Notes: generated by a model from the sequence alone, not told the origin. Positions 1-8,689 are shown, counted from the first letter of the stretch. The stretch: DNA of 43,737 nucleotides from Clostridia bacterium (GCA_017936925.1 JAGBEP010000006.1:1-43737); one strand, 5' to 3'. Numbers and translations are program-made.

Positions 1-102
1 ATAATAAATAATAAATAATAATAAGTAATAAATTAAAAATAAAAAACAAAAAATAATTAATAATAAATAATGATAAAATGAATAATAAATAATAGAGAAT
101 AG
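1..102. repeat. Low-complexity AATAAT-rich tract
   Basis: This stretch is almost entirely A and T, with short ATA/AATAAT units repeated imperfectly. No reading frame with a ribosome binding site is visible. It lies beyond the terminator of the minus-strand activase gene and is probably intergenic filler. Its left boundary lies outside the window. Confidence 0.6.
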
Positions 103-114
103 ATGTCAAAAATG

Positions 115-158
115 AAAAAACTTACAATAAATTATATTTGTTTTATTGTAAGTTTTTT
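115..158 (-). terminator. Rho-independent terminator downstream of the activase gene
   Basis: A perfect 17-bp stem (115-131 with 142-158) closes a 10-nt loop and has A/T runs at both outer ends, so it can act in both directions. It lies about 65 nt past the stop codon of the minus-strand activase gene and may also serve a plus-strand gene to the left of the window. Confidence 0.85.
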
Positions 159-222
159 ATATGTTATTATTTTAGATTATTTTATATAATAATATTTGAT
201 TATGTGCATATTAAAGAATGAT

Positions 223-3200
223 TTATTCATGGTCGTTTTGTTTTTTTAGATTGTCTTTTGCTACTGTCATTAATAGCTTTAGTCTGTTTGTTTGGTTGGA
301 TTCGCTTGCTCCAGGGTCATAATCTACTGGTGTTATATTGGCGTTTGGATATGTTTCGCGGATAGTTTTGATTACGCCTTTTCCTACGATGTGGTTTGGT
401 AAACATGCAAATGGTTGAACACATACGATATTTGGTATGTCATGTTCAATATATTCTACCATTTCGGCAGTTAAGAACCAACCTTCTCCAGTTTGATTTC
501 CAATTGACAGTATATTTTTTACTTTATCTTCTAGGTGCCAGATATTGCAAGGAGGTAGATAATCTTTTTTAGAGTTTCCTAAAGCTATTTTTAGATCTTT
601 TTCAAAAATGTCAATTAATTTTATTGCTGCTTTAAATATAGTTGCTTTTGCTTTATCTATTTTTAGTAGTTGATTAAATGTTATTTTATGTGTTGCTATG
701 AATTTTACAAATCCCATGAAATCAGGAAGTATTACTTCAGCGCCTTCTTGTTCTAATACATTAGCTACAAAATTGTTTCCAAATGGATGGTATTTAATTA
801 ATACTTCACCTACGATTCCAACTCTTGGTTTTTTCATGGTTGTGTCTAGAGGGATTTTTTCAAAATCTTCTACCATATCATAAATGCTTTGTTTAAATTG
901 TTTACTGTTTGATTTTTCTATTAATTTTTTACATTTTTCTAGCCATTTTTCATATAGTTGTTGAGTTTCACCTTTATTTATTTCATAGGCTCTGTTTTTC
1001 ATTAATAATTTTTGAAGCAAATCACCATAGGTTACACATTTTAATAGTCTTTCTGCTAATCCTAATGTTATTTTGAATCCGGACATTTTTTCCATTCCAA
1101 CTACGTTAAATGATATAACGGGTACTTGTGGGAATCCAGCATCTTTTAAAGCTTTTCTTATAAAACCTATGTAGTTTGTTGCTCTACATCCGCCTCCTGT
1201 TTGAGACATTATTAATGCTGTTTTATTTGGGTCATATTTTCCTGATTCTAAGGCTTCTATCATTTGACCTGTTGTTAGTATTGATGGGTAACAAGCATCG
1301 TTATTTACATATTTTAATCCGGTTTCTACTGTGTGTGGTGTACAGTCTCTTAATAATTCTACATTATATCCACATGCTTTTACAGCTGTTTCTATTAGTT
1401 CGAAATGGATTGGCGCCATTTGAGGTATTAAGATTGTATAATCTTTTCGCATTTCTTTTGTGAATTCTACTCTGTTTAGTTCGTAATTTCCTTCAGATTT
1501 GCATGTTTCGCAAGATTCATTTGCTTTCTTTTCTTTTATTTTTTTGTTCATGCTTGCTAATAAGGAGCGAATACGTATTCTGACTGCACCTAAATTGTTT
1601 ACTTCATCTATTTTTATAAGTGTATACATATTGTCATAACTTTTTAAAATTTCTTCTACTTGGTCTGTTGTTACAGCATCTACACCACAGCCAAATGAGT
1701 TTAATTGTATTAATTCAAGGTTATCATGTTGTCCGGTGAATTCTGCAGCTGCATAAAGTCTTGCGTGGAATACCCATTGATCGACTACTCTTATTGGTCG
1801 TTTTGCTTCAGTTTTCTTTGATATGCTGTCTTCTGATAATACACATAGTCCTAGGCTTGTAATTAATGTGTCAATTCCATGATTTACTTCTGGATCTACG
1901 TGATAAGGTCTTCCTGCTAAAACAATTCCTCTTAGGTCATTTTTTTCCATATATTCTAAGATTTCTGTTCCTTTTTTGTCTACGTCGTCTTTGAATTTTT
2001 GATATTCTTCTTCAGCTTTTTTGGCTGCTTCAGTTAATTCTTTTTTAGTAAAGTTATATTCTTTAAATTCTTCACGTTCAAGGATTACTTTTACTAAGTT
2101 GTTTGTTTCAAAAGGTAGAAATGTATTAATGAATTTTACGTCATCAGCTTTTAGTTCTTCAACATTGTTTTTTAGTACTTCTGGATATGAGATTACTATA
2201 GGACAGTTGTAATGATTGTTTGCTTTTTTATATTCTTTTCTTGAATATGGTATACATGGATAAAATATTGTTTTTATTCCTTGTTCTATTAAGCTCATTA
2301 TGTGACCGTGGCTAAGTTTTGCTGGGTAACATACTGATTCTGATGGCATTGATTCCATACCTTTTTCATAAGTTTTTCTTGTGCTTTTTTCTGATAAGAT
2401 TACTCTAAAACCTAGATTAGTTAAAAATGTAAACCAGAATGGATAATCTTCGTACATGTTTAGAACTCTTGGTATTCCGATTGTTCCACGGAATGCTTTT
2501 TCTTCTGAAAGTGGTTCATAACTGAATAATCTTTCGAATTTGTATTTATACATGTTTGGCAAATTTTTATTTTCAGTAACTCCGCCACTGCCTTTTTCAC
2601 AACGATTTCCTGAAACGAAAGATTTTCCGTTACTGAATTTGTTTATTGTTAATAGACAGTTGTTTTCACATCTTCCACAACGTACTTGGCTTGTTTGAAT
2701 ATCTAGTTTATCTAATTCGTCTATTTTTAATAATGTAGATGTGTATTCCATGTCTAGGTTTGCTTCGTATTGTTCTTTGGCGAGTAAGGCTACACCGTAT
2801 GCACCCATAAGTCCTGCTATATTTGGTCTTATAACGTTTCTTCCTACTATTTTTTCAAAACTTCTTAATACGGCGTCATTATAGAATGTTCCACCTTGTA
2901 CAATAATGTGTTTTCCTAATGTAGACATGTCACGTATTTTCATAACTTTTTGGATAGCATTTTTAATTACTGATATAGATAGTCCTGCCGAAATATCTCC
3001 AACACTGTATCCTTCTTTTTGTGCTTGTTTTATTTTTGAATTCATGAATACTGTACATCTTGAACCTAAGTCTACAGGAGCTTTTGATTCAATTGCTGCT
3101 TGTACAAATTCTTCTATTGATATTCCTAAACTTTCTGCAAATGTTTGGATGAAAGATCCACATCCTGACGAACAGGCTTCATTTAGCATGATGTTGTCTA

Positions 3201-4506
3201 TAACGTCGCCTTTCATTTTTATGTATTTCATGTCTTGACCACCAATATCTATGATACTAGTAACGTCTGGCATAAATTGTTTTGCTGCTGCGTAGTGGGC
3301 AATTGTTTCAATTTCGTTTAAATCAACATTTAAAGCTGTTTGTATTAATTTTTCTCCGTAACCTGTTACTCCTGCAAATCGAATAGTGGCTGTTTTAGGT
3401 AATTTTTCATACATGTTTTTTAACATTTTGATAACGCTTTTTAATGGATTTCCTTCGTTACTTCCATATTCAGAGTATAACAAGTTGCATTCATTGTCGA
3501 TTACTACTAATTTTGTTGTTGTTGATCCTGCGTCTATTCCAATAAAGCAGTTTCCTTTGTATCCATCTAATGGTTTTGTTTTTACTTTTGCTTTATTATG
3601 TCTTTTTTTAAATTTTTCATATTCTTCATTATTTTCAAATAAGGGAGGTAATGGTTTTGTTGTAGTGTCTTTTGCTATTTTTAAATCTTTTATTTTTTGT
3701 TTTAATTCTTTATTTGAAAATTCTGGTGAGTTTAAAGAATCTAATGCTGCTCCTTTTGCTACTAAAAGATGTGCATCTTCTGGTATAAGTATTTCATCAT
3801 CTTTTAAATTAAGTGTTTCAATAAAACGTTTTCTAAGTTCTGGTAAGTAACTTAATGGACCCCCTAAGAATGCTACTTTTCCTCTAATAGGTCGTCCACA
3901 AGCTAGACCGCTTATTGTTTGATTTACAACTGCCTGAAAAATTGATGCGGCAATATCTTCTTTTCGAGAACCTTCATTTAATAATGGCTGTATATCGGTT
4001 TTAGCAAATACACCACATCTTGATGCAATTGGATAAATAACTTTATAATTTTTTGCAAGTTCATTTAATCCGGCTGTATCAGTATTCAATAATGAGGCCA
4101 TTTGGTCTAAAAAGGCACCTGTTCCTCCAGCGCATGTTCCGTTCATTCTTTGTTCAATGAATTTATCAAAATATATAATTTTAGCGTCTTCACCGCCCAA
4201 TTCAATAACAACATCTGTTTCTGGCAAGTATTTTTCAACGGCTCTTTTACAAGATATAACTTCTTGAATAAACGGTATGTTTAAAAATTTGGCAGCTGAC
4301 ATAGCTCCTGATCCAGTAAGTGCCATTGTAAAAGTGGCTTTTGGATAGTCTTTTGAAAGTTGTTCTAAAACGTTGCATATTGTATTTTTTGTATCTGAGA
4401 AATGTCTTGTATAATTTGTATATATTGTTTCTTCTTTATCATTCATTACAATAATTTTTACTGTGGTTGAACCTACATCTAATCCTACGTGTAATAATTC
4501 TGACAT
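223..4506 (-). CDS. Acyl-CoA dehydratase activase-related protein (BadF/BadG/BcrA/BcrD ATPase x2 + DUF2229 + HgdB-like region)
   Basis: A 1427-residue protein with two tandem ASKHA-type ATPase domains of the 2-hydroxyglutaryl-CoA dehydratase activator family. The first (about 1-270) has GLDVGSTT at 8-15, the cluster motif CAGGTGAF at 125-132 and a second Cys at 164. The second (about 320-590) has GIDAGSTT, Cys445 and Cys484. By family knowledge such Cys pairs hold a [4Fe-4S] cluster between monomers, and ATP drives low-potential electron transfer. A CGRCENNC motif follows, then a DUF2229-like segment and a C-terminal region resembling dehydratase D-components. Family members of this length are common in Clostridia, but their substrate is usually unknown. 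The start is supported by AGGAG 8 nt upstream. It is transcribed alone from the promoter at 4541-4569. The electron-transfer or acyl-CoA role is inferred; no dehydratase subunit genes are adjacent. Confidence 0.88.
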   Translation of the reverse strand: MSELLHVGLDVGSTTVKIIVMNDKEETIYTNYTRHFSDTKNTICNVLEQLSKDYPKATFTMALTGSGAMSAAKFLNIPFIQEVISCKRAVEKYLPETDVVIELGGEDAKIIYFDKFIEQRMNGTCAGGTGAFLDQMASLLNTDTAGLNELAKNYKVIYPIASRCGVFAKTDIQPLLNEGSRKEDIAASIFQAVVNQTISGLACGRPIRGKVAFLGGPLSYLPELRKRFIETLNLKDDEILIPEDAHLLVAKGAALDSLNSPEFSNKELKQKIKDLKIAKDTTTKPLPPLFENNEEYEKFKKRHNKAKVKTKPLDGYKGNCFIGIDAGSTTTKLVVIDNECNLLYSEYGSNEGNPLKSVIKMLKNMYEKLPKTATIRFAGVTGYGEKLIQTALNVDLNEIETIAHYAAAKQFMPDVTSIIDIGGQDMKYIKMKGDVIDNIMLNEACSSGCGSFIQTFAESLGISIEEFVQAAIESKAPVDLGSRCTVFMNSKIKQAQKEGYSVGDISAGLSISVIKNAIQKVMKIRDMSTLGKHIIVQGGTFYNDAVLRSFEKIVGRNVIRPNIAGLMGAYGVALLAKEQYEANLDMEYTSTLLKIDELDKLDIQTSQVRCGRCENNCLLTINKFSNGKSFVSGNRCEKGSGGVTENKNLPNMYKYKFERLFSYEPLSEEKAFRGTIGIPRVLNMYEDYPFWFTFLTNLGFRVILSEKSTRKTYEKGMESMPSESVCYPAKLSHGHIMSLIEQGIKTIFYPCIPYSRKEYKKANNHYNCPIVISYPEVLKNNVEELKADDVKFINTFLPFETNNLVKVILEREEFKEYNFTKKELTEAAKKAEEEYQKFKDDVDKKGTEILEYMEKNDLRGIVLAGRPYHVDPEVNHGIDTLITSLGLCVLSEDSISKKTEAKRPIRVVDQWVFHARLYAAAEFTGQHDNLELIQLNSFGCGVDAVTTDQVEEILKSYDNMYTLIKIDEVNNLGAVRIRIRSLLASMNKKIKEKKANESCETCKSEGNYELNRVEFTKEMRKDYTILIPQMAPIHFELIETAVKACGYNVELLRDCTPHTVETGLKYVNNDACYPSILTTGQMIEALESGKYDPNKTALIMSQTGGGCRATNYIGFIRKALKDAGFPQVPVISFNVVGMEKMSGFKITLGLAERLLKCVTYGDLLQKLLMKNRAYEINKGETQQLYEKWLEKCKKLIEKSNSKQFKQSIYDMVEDFEKIPLDTTMKKPRVGIVGEVLIKYHPFGNNFVANVLEQEGAEVILPDFMGFVKFIATHKITFNQLLKIDKAKATIFKAAIKLIDIFEKDLKIALGNSKKDYLPPCNIWHLEDKVKNILSIGNQTGEGWFLTAEMVEYIEHDIPNIVCVQPFACLPNHIVGKGVIKTIRETYPNANITPVDYDPGASESNQTNRLKLLMTVAKDNLKKQNDHE

Positions 4507-4540
4507 TTTTTTTCTCCTCTTTAATCAAATAATCAAGGTA

Positions 4541-4569
4541 ATCTTATAATGAAATTAATCTTTTGTCAA
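4541..4569 (-). promoter_or_regulatory. Sigma-A promoter of the activase gene
   Basis: On the minus strand, TTGACA (4564-4569) and TAAGAT (4541-4546) are separated by exactly 17 nt, about 35 nt before the start codon at 4506. Confidence 0.8.
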
Positions 4570-4570
4570 T

Positions 4571-4601
4571 GTATAAAACTGGCTAAAATGCCGTTTTATA
4601 C
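4571..4601. promoter_or_regulatory. Inverted repeat abutting the activase -35 element (putative operator)
   Basis: The 9-nt arms GTATAAAAC (4571-4579) and GTTTTATAC (4593-4601) are perfect complements. They are extended by GGC/GCC (4581-4583, 4590-4592) around the 6-nt centre TAAAAT, with one unpaired T. The element ends 1 nt from the -35 box of the activase promoter and has no T-tract, so a regulator site is more likely than a terminator. The binding protein is unknown. Confidence 0.5.
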
Positions 4602-4718
4602 AGAGTGTTAGACATATTTTTTTACTTATTTAATAAAATGGATTTAGAATGAGTATTCAGATTGGTTTTTAGATAAAGAATACAAATTATTTAGAAATTT
4701 ATTTTGAAAGGGGTTTGT

Positions 4719-5264
4719 ATGAAGAAGAAAATTATTGCAGTAGTGATTTTAGGGGTTATTTTATTGTTGGGAGTTGTTATACAAAAAAATATTGATGTTG
4801 TTGATGTTAATAATACTAGAGAAAATGTTTTAATTGATGAATATATTCCTGAGGAAGAAATTAGTAAGGAACAAAATAGGGTAACTATTGTTACTTTGTA
4901 TTTTGTTGATTTTGCTACAGGAAATATTGTTCCAGAAGCAAGAAGCTTGGATGTTAAGGAACTGATGGAAGAGCCTTATAAAAAAGTAATACAGCTTTTA
5001 ATTGATGGTTCTGAAAATGATTCAATAGGAAAGAGTATTCCAGAAGGAACTATTTTAAATAGTGTTTCTTTGAATGCTGAAGAACTTACAATAGATTTTA
5101 ATGAAAATTTTGTTAGTAATTTTGAAACAGAACCAGAAAAATTTTTACTAGTTGTTAATTCTGTTGTTAATACTTGCTTAGAATTTAATGATGTTTCAAG
5201 TGTTAAATTTTTAATTAATGGTGAAGCATATAGAGGTTTGGAAGAAGCTTTTGTTAAGAGTTAA
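4719..5264 (+). CDS. Membrane-anchored GerMN-domain protein
   Basis: A 181-residue protein with a basic N-terminus, one hydrophobic segment (about 5-22) and a single C-terminal GerMN-like domain (about 60-175). The domain shows the family pattern: a beta strand TLYFVD, a helix ending IQLLIDG, then P-E-G-T preceding a strand, and LTIDFNENF. GerMN domains occur in GerM, a spore germination protein, and in related exported proteins. B. subtilis GerM has two copies in a longer protein; this one has one. The ATG at 4719 is chosen over an upstream in-frame TTG because GAAAGGGG precedes it by 5 nt. It stands divergent from the activase gene. An export role in sporulation or the cell envelope is inferred. 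Confidence 0.75.
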   Translation: MKKKIIAVVILGVILLLGVVIQKNIDVVDVNNTRENVLIDEYIPEEEISKEQNRVTIVTLYFVDFATGNIVPEARSLDVKELMEEPYKKVIQLLIDGSENDSIGKSIPEGTILNSVSLNAEELTIDFNENFVSNFETEPEKFLLVVNSVVNTCLEFNDVSSVKFLINGEAYRGLEEAFVKS

Positions 5265-5317
5265 GTTACATTATAGGAAATTAATATTAAATAGTAGAAA
5301 TTGTTAAGGTTTTATAA

Positions 5318-5467
5318 TTAGTGTGGTGGCTTAGTATTTTGATGCTTTATTATTTTTAGCACAGATACCGCATCTGAAAAAGTAGTATATTTTTCTAAAA
5401 AATTTTCTACTTCATATAAAGAGGATATTGCTTTTTTTATTAATGAATTGTGTTGTTTTTTTTCCAT
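5318..5467 (-). CDS. Small 49-residue protein of unknown function
   Basis: A short reading frame begins MEKKQHNSLIKK and ends in IIKHQNTKPPH, 49 residues in all. The start codon is preceded by AAAAAAGGTGAT, a good ribosome binding site 3-4 nt upstream. It has no signal peptide or membrane segment. The middle (AISSLYEVENFLEKYTTF) looks like an amphipathic helix. It faces away from trmN6 and fills what would otherwise be a 315-nt gap. I do not recognise a family. The coding call rests on the ribosome binding site and on codon use like that of its neighbours. Confidence 0.5.
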   Translation of the reverse strand: MEKKQHNSLIKKAISSLYEVENFLEKYTTFSDAVSVLKIIKHQNTKPPH

Positions 5468-5480
5468 ATTATCACCTTTT

Positions 5481-5509
5481 TTGCATGTTTTAGCTTTTTA
5501 TTATATAAT
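5481..5509 (+). promoter_or_regulatory. Sigma-A promoter of the trmN6-rsmI operon
   Basis: TTGCAT (5481-5486), a 17-nt spacer and a perfect TATAAT (5504-5509) lie about 70 nt upstream of the trmN6 start. Confidence 0.75.
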
Positions 5510-5579
5510 ATGATATAATTTTTTTTATGTTAAAAGGTTATATCTAAATATAAAAGATACTGTGAGGAGATATTATTTT

Positions 5580-6329
5580 ATGAATGTAACTTTACTGGAT
5601 AACGAGAGAATTGATGATTTAGAAATTGATGGATTAAGAATTATTCAAAAAAAAGATGGTTTTTGCTTTGGTATGGATAGTGTTCTAATTTCGGATTTTG
5701 CTAGAATTTTTAAAAGAGAATCTATAGTTGCAGATCTTGGTACTGGAACTGGTATTATTAGTGTTTTAATCTCAGCGAAAAATGAGAAAATAAAAAAAGT
5801 TTACGGTTTTGATATTCAAGAAGATATGGTTGAAATGGCGCAAAGAAGTGTTAAAATGAATGAATTGGAGAACAAAATTGAGATTGTTCAGAGAGATATT
5901 GTAGGAATAAGTAAGGGGAGATTTAATAAATTTTTTGATGTTGTTGTTACAAATCCTCCGTATAAAAAGGTTTCTACTGGTCTAGTAAATGATAATGAGA
6001 AAAAGTTGATATCTAGGCATGAAATTAAGTGTACATTAGAAGATGTTATTTATGAGTCTTCAAAGATTTTAAAGGATAATGGAATTTTTTATATGGTTCA
6101 TAGACCAGAGAGATTGGTAGAAATTATAGAGCTAATGAGAAAAAACAAGATAGAGCCTAAAGAAATTCGATTTGTATATCCTCATATAAATGATGAAGCA
6201 AATCTTGTTATGATTAAAGGTGTAAAATGTGGAAAAACTTTTTTAAAAATATTGCAACCTTTAATTGTTTATAATGAACAAAATGAATATACAGATGAAA
6301 TTTATAAAATTTATGGAAAAAAACTTTAG
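5580..6329 (+). CDS. trmN6: tRNA1(Val) (adenine(37)-N6)-methyltransferase-like protein
   Basis: A 249-residue class I SAM-dependent methyltransferase of the TrmN6/YfiC (YabB) family, cytoplasmic, expected to methylate N6 of A37 in tRNA1(Val). The N-terminal segment reads IQKKDGFCFGMDSVLISDF, typical of the family. The SAM-binding loop is VADLGTGTGIIS, and the catalytic motif is NPPYKK, the NPPY signature of N6-adenine methyltransferases. The ATG at 5580 is preferred to a GTG at 5562 because that GTG lies within the GTGAGGAGA ribosome binding site. rsmI follows after 17 nt, so the two RNA methyltransferases form an operon, a common arrangement in Firmicutes. Confidence 0.88.
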   Translation: MNVTLLDNERIDDLEIDGLRIIQKKDGFCFGMDSVLISDFARIFKRESIVADLGTGTGIISVLISAKNEKIKKVYGFDIQEDMVEMAQRSVKMNELENKIEIVQRDIVGISKGRFNKFFDVVVTNPPYKKVSTGLVNDNEKKLISRHEIKCTLEDVIYESSKILKDNGIFYMVHRPERLVEIIELMRKNKIEPKEIRFVYPHINDEANLVMIKGVKCGKTFLKILQPLIVYNEQNEYTDEIYKIYGKKL

Positions 6330-6346
6330 AGAGAGAAGGTTAGTAT

Positions 6347-7174
6347 ATGAATGGAAAATTATATATTGTAGCTACTCCAATTGGGAATTTGGATGATATT
6401 ACATATAGAGCAGTTAAAGTTCTAAATGAAGTTGATTTGATTGCAGCTGAAGATACTAGACACACTTTAAAATTATTAAATCATTTAAAAATTTCAAAAC
6501 CATTAATTAGTTATTATAAAGAAACAGAGAAAGTAAAAGCTAAAATAATAATTGATAAGATTAAAATGGGAAAAAATATTGCTGTTGTTTCAGATGCGGG
6601 AACACCAGGAATTTCTGATCCTGGTGAAGAAGTAATAAAAGTTGCTATTGAAGAGGAAATTGAGGTTATTCCAATTCCTGGTGCATGTGCAGCAATTAAT
6701 TCTTTGATTTGTTCTGGTTTGGATACAAAACAATTTATGTTTGTAGGTTTTTTATCTGCTAAATCTAAGGAGAAGAGAGATAAATTAAATGAAATAAAAA
6801 ATGAACAGAGTACATTGATATTCTATGAAGCTCCTCATAAGATTGAAGATACTTTAAAATGTATGTTGGAAATTTTAGGTGATAGGAGAATTTCTATAGG
6901 AAGAGAAATTACTAAAATTCATGAGGAATTTATAAGAGGAACTATTTCGGAGATAATAGCTAGAATAGAGCCTAGGGGAGAAATGGTTATTATTGTAGAG
7001 GGAGCAGAAAAATCTCAAAATGATATAGATAGAGAAAATAGAAATGATATGACATTAGAGGAACATTATAAATTTTATGAGAATCAGGGTTTAGATAAAA
7101 AGGAAATAATCAAGAGAATTGCGAAAGATAGAAAAGTGCAAAAAAATGAAATTTATAAAAAATTTATGACTTAA
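6347..7174 (+). CDS. rsmI: 16S rRNA (cytidine(1402)-2'-O)-methyltransferase
   Basis: A 275-residue tetrapyrrole-methylase-fold enzyme that 2'-O-methylates C1402 in the decoding centre of 16S rRNA using SAM. Family landmarks are LYIVATPIGNLDDITYRA at the N-terminus, AAEDTRHTLKLLNHL, SDAGTPGISDPGE and LIFYEAPHKIEDTL. The length is normal. The ATG follows GAGAGAAGG by 7 nt. It is the last gene of the trmN6-rsmI operon, with the terminator at 7197-7226 just behind it. Confidence 0.95.
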   Translation: MNGKLYIVATPIGNLDDITYRAVKVLNEVDLIAAEDTRHTLKLLNHLKISKPLISYYKETEKVKAKIIIDKIKMGKNIAVVSDAGTPGISDPGEEVIKVAIEEEIEVIPIPGACAAINSLICSGLDTKQFMFVGFLSAKSKEKRDKLNEIKNEQSTLIFYEAPHKIEDTLKCMLEILGDRRISIGREITKIHEEFIRGTISEIIARIEPRGEMVIIVEGAEKSQNDIDRENRNDMTLEEHYKFYENQGLDKKEIIKRIAKDRKVQKNEIYKKFMT

Positions 7175-7196
7175 AAGGTAGATTTAGTTAAGATAA

Positions 7197-7226
7197 AAAA
7201 ATCATCCATATATTTGGATGATTTTT
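7197..7226. terminator. Bidirectional terminator between rsmI and the AbrB-type gene
   Basis: A 12-bp stem (7197-7208 with 7215-7226) closes a 6-nt loop, with A-run and T-run flanks. It serves the converging rsmI (+) and AbrB-type (-) genes and overlaps the stop codon of the latter. Confidence 0.85.
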
Positions 7227-7479
7227 ATTTTTCTAATGATTTATTTATTTCTTTTATGCATTTTGTGCATATTAATTTTCCGTTATATCTAATAGCGGGT
7301 TTTAAGGCACCACAAAATACACATTTATTTTCATATTTTCTTAGTGTAATTGTTTGATCTTCAATAGATATTTCTATTGGATCTTTTTGGTCAATATTAA
7401 GTTCTTTTCGCATTTCTTTAGGGATAACGATTCTACCTAATTCATCAACACGCCTTATGATTCCAGTGGAAAGTTTCAT
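7225..7479 (-). CDS. AbrB/SpoVT-type transition-state regulator with C-terminal Cys motif
   Basis: An 84-residue swapped-hairpin DNA-binding protein. The first 50 residues match AbrB: KLSTGIIRRVDELGRIVIP followed by KEMRKELNI. The C-terminal 30 residues carry CVFCG and CTKCI, two CxxC pairs that probably bind zinc, a layout common in clostridial AbrB homologues. AbrB-type proteins repress post-exponential and sporulation genes. The start at 7479 is chosen because GGAGGTG sits 5 nt upstream; an upstream in-frame ATG gives an N-terminus unlike the family. It is divergent from spmA, so the intergenic region may be autoregulated. Confidence 0.9.
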   Translation of the reverse strand: MKLSTGIIRRVDELGRIVIPKEMRKELNIDQKDPIEISIEDQTITLRKYENKCVFCGALKPAIRYNGKLICTKCIKEINKSLEK

Positions 7480-7516
7480 AAAAACACCTCCAAATATACT
7501 AACTTGTCCCATCAGC

Positions 7517-7545
7517 ATAATAACATATGAATAAAAAAAAAACAA
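7517..7545 (-). promoter_or_regulatory. Promoter of the AbrB-type gene
   Basis: On the minus strand, TTGTTT (7540-7545) is followed after 17 nt by TATTAT (7517-7522), 37 nt before the start codon. An A10 run on the plus strand overlaps the -35 end. Confidence 0.5.
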
Positions 7546-7602
7546 CTGATTTATGCAGAATAAAAATGAAAATTTATAATATTTTTTTATAAAGGAGTTT
7601 AT

Positions 7603-8163
7603 ATGATTAATAAAATATGGGTATATATGTTGATGTTTTCGTTTATATTTGGGGTTTTTAATGGTCAGATTGCAGAGATGAATAATGCGATTTTTTCTAG
7701 TTTAGAAAATACAACGAGTATAATTATTTCTTTTATAGGAATAATGTGCTTTTGGTGTGGGATGATTAATGTTTTAAAAAATACTGTAATTATGAGTTTG
7801 TTCGAGAAGATTTTGAATCCGTTTATAGAGAATTTTTTTAAGAAAGAAAATGATAATACTAAAAAATTAATAATGATTAATGTCGTTTCTAATATGCTTG
7901 GAATAGGAAATGCTGCTACTCCTTCTGGAATTAAGGCTATGAAAGAAATGGATGAGAATTCTAGTGGTGAAGCAATGACATATGAAATGAATATGTTTGT
8001 TTTAATTAATACACTTTCTATTCAAATTTTACCTACAACGATTATGAGTATGATGGTGTCTTTAGGAAAAGCAGATGCTTATAAGATTATTTTACCAATA
8101 TGGCTAACGAGTATAGCTACCTTTGCAATTGTGATTTTTATAGGTAGTGTTATTTTAAAATAG
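7603..8163 (+). CDS. spmA: Spore maturation protein A
   Basis: A 186-residue membrane protein with a nucleoside-recognition (Gate) domain. Hydrophobic segments lie near 1-20, 40-60, 130-150 and 160-183. The conserved central part reads NMLGIGNAATPSGIKAMKEM, close to SpmA of bacilli and clostridia. In B. subtilis SpmA and SpmB are needed for proper dehydration of the spore core. AAAGGAG lies 6 nt upstream of the ATG. spmB follows after 16 nt. A sporulation-sigma promoter is expected upstream, but I could not identify one. Confidence 0.93.
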   Translation: MINKIWVYMLMFSFIFGVFNGQIAEMNNAIFSSLENTTSIIISFIGIMCFWCGMINVLKNTVIMSLFEKILNPFIENFFKKENDNTKKLIMINVVSNMLGIGNAATPSGIKAMKEMDENSSGEAMTYEMNMFVLINTLSIQILPTTIMSMMVSLGKADAYKIILPIWLTSIATFAIVIFIGSVILK

Positions 8164-8179
8164 AAAAGAGTTTTTTAAT

Positions 8180-8689
8180 ATGAATGATTCTATAATTCCT
8201 TTTATAATATTTATAATTATATTTATGGCTTTTTGGGGAAAATTAAATACTTTTGATTTATTTGTTGATGGGGTAAAAGAGGGACTAAATACAGTTTTAC
8301 ATTTGTTTCCTATTTTACTTGGCTTGTTTTTAGCTATTAATTTATTGAGGGCTTCTGGAATAATTAATTTGTTATCAGTTATTTTTAATCCAATATTTTC
8401 TTTTTTTGAAATTCCTGGGGAATTGATAGGACTTATTTTATTGAAACCTTTTTCAGGAAGTGCAAGTTTAGCTATTTCGACTAATATAATGGAAGAATAT
8501 GGTGTAAATTCTTTGATTACTTTTGTGGCAGCAATTATTATGGGGGCTACGGAGACGATAATTTATTCGATTAGTATTTATACAGGAAATGTAAAGAAAA
8601 AATTATCATATAAAGTTTTGATTTTAGCATTTTTAGGAAATTTTATTGCAATTGTTTTGGCATCATTTTTGGGAAGATTTTTTTATTAG
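8180..8689 (+). CDS. spmB: Spore maturation protein B
   Basis: A 169-residue membrane protein, second of the spmAB pair, also a nucleoside-recognition-domain protein. The typical SpmB stretches are FVDGVKEGLNTVLHLFPIL, LLKPFSGSASLAI and GATETIIYSISIY. About five hydrophobic segments cover most of the protein. It acts with SpmA in spore core dehydration. The start ATG follows AAAAGAG. The terminator at 8787-8819 ends the operon. Confidence 0.93.
   Translation: MNDSIIPFIIFIIIFMAFWGKLNTFDLFVDGVKEGLNTVLHLFPILLGLFLAINLLRASGIINLLSVIFNPIFSFFEIPGELIGLILLKPFSGSASLAISTNIMEEYGVNSLITFVAAIIMGATETIIYSISIYTGNVKKKLSYKVLILAFLGNFIAIVLASFLGRFFY

Noticed and set aside
103..189. 28-codon plus-strand ORF (MSKMKKLTINYICF...)
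   Set aside because: No ribosome binding site, and most of it is formed by the terminator hairpin at 115-158.
4609..4636. Plus-strand promoter TAGACA-16-TAATAA for the GerMN gene
   Set aside because: Both boxes deviate from consensus and the region is so AT-rich that such matches are expected by chance; the gene may use a sporulation sigma factor instead.
5468..5560. Promoter for the 49-residue ORF on the minus strand
   Set aside because: The AT-rich palindrome around 5500-5510 gives a TATAAT on both strands, but no -35 at proper spacing is visible on the minus strand.
7480..7545. N-terminally extended AbrB-type protein starting at 7545
   Set aside because: The extra residues do not match the family and cover the promoter; ATG 7479 follows GGAGGTG.
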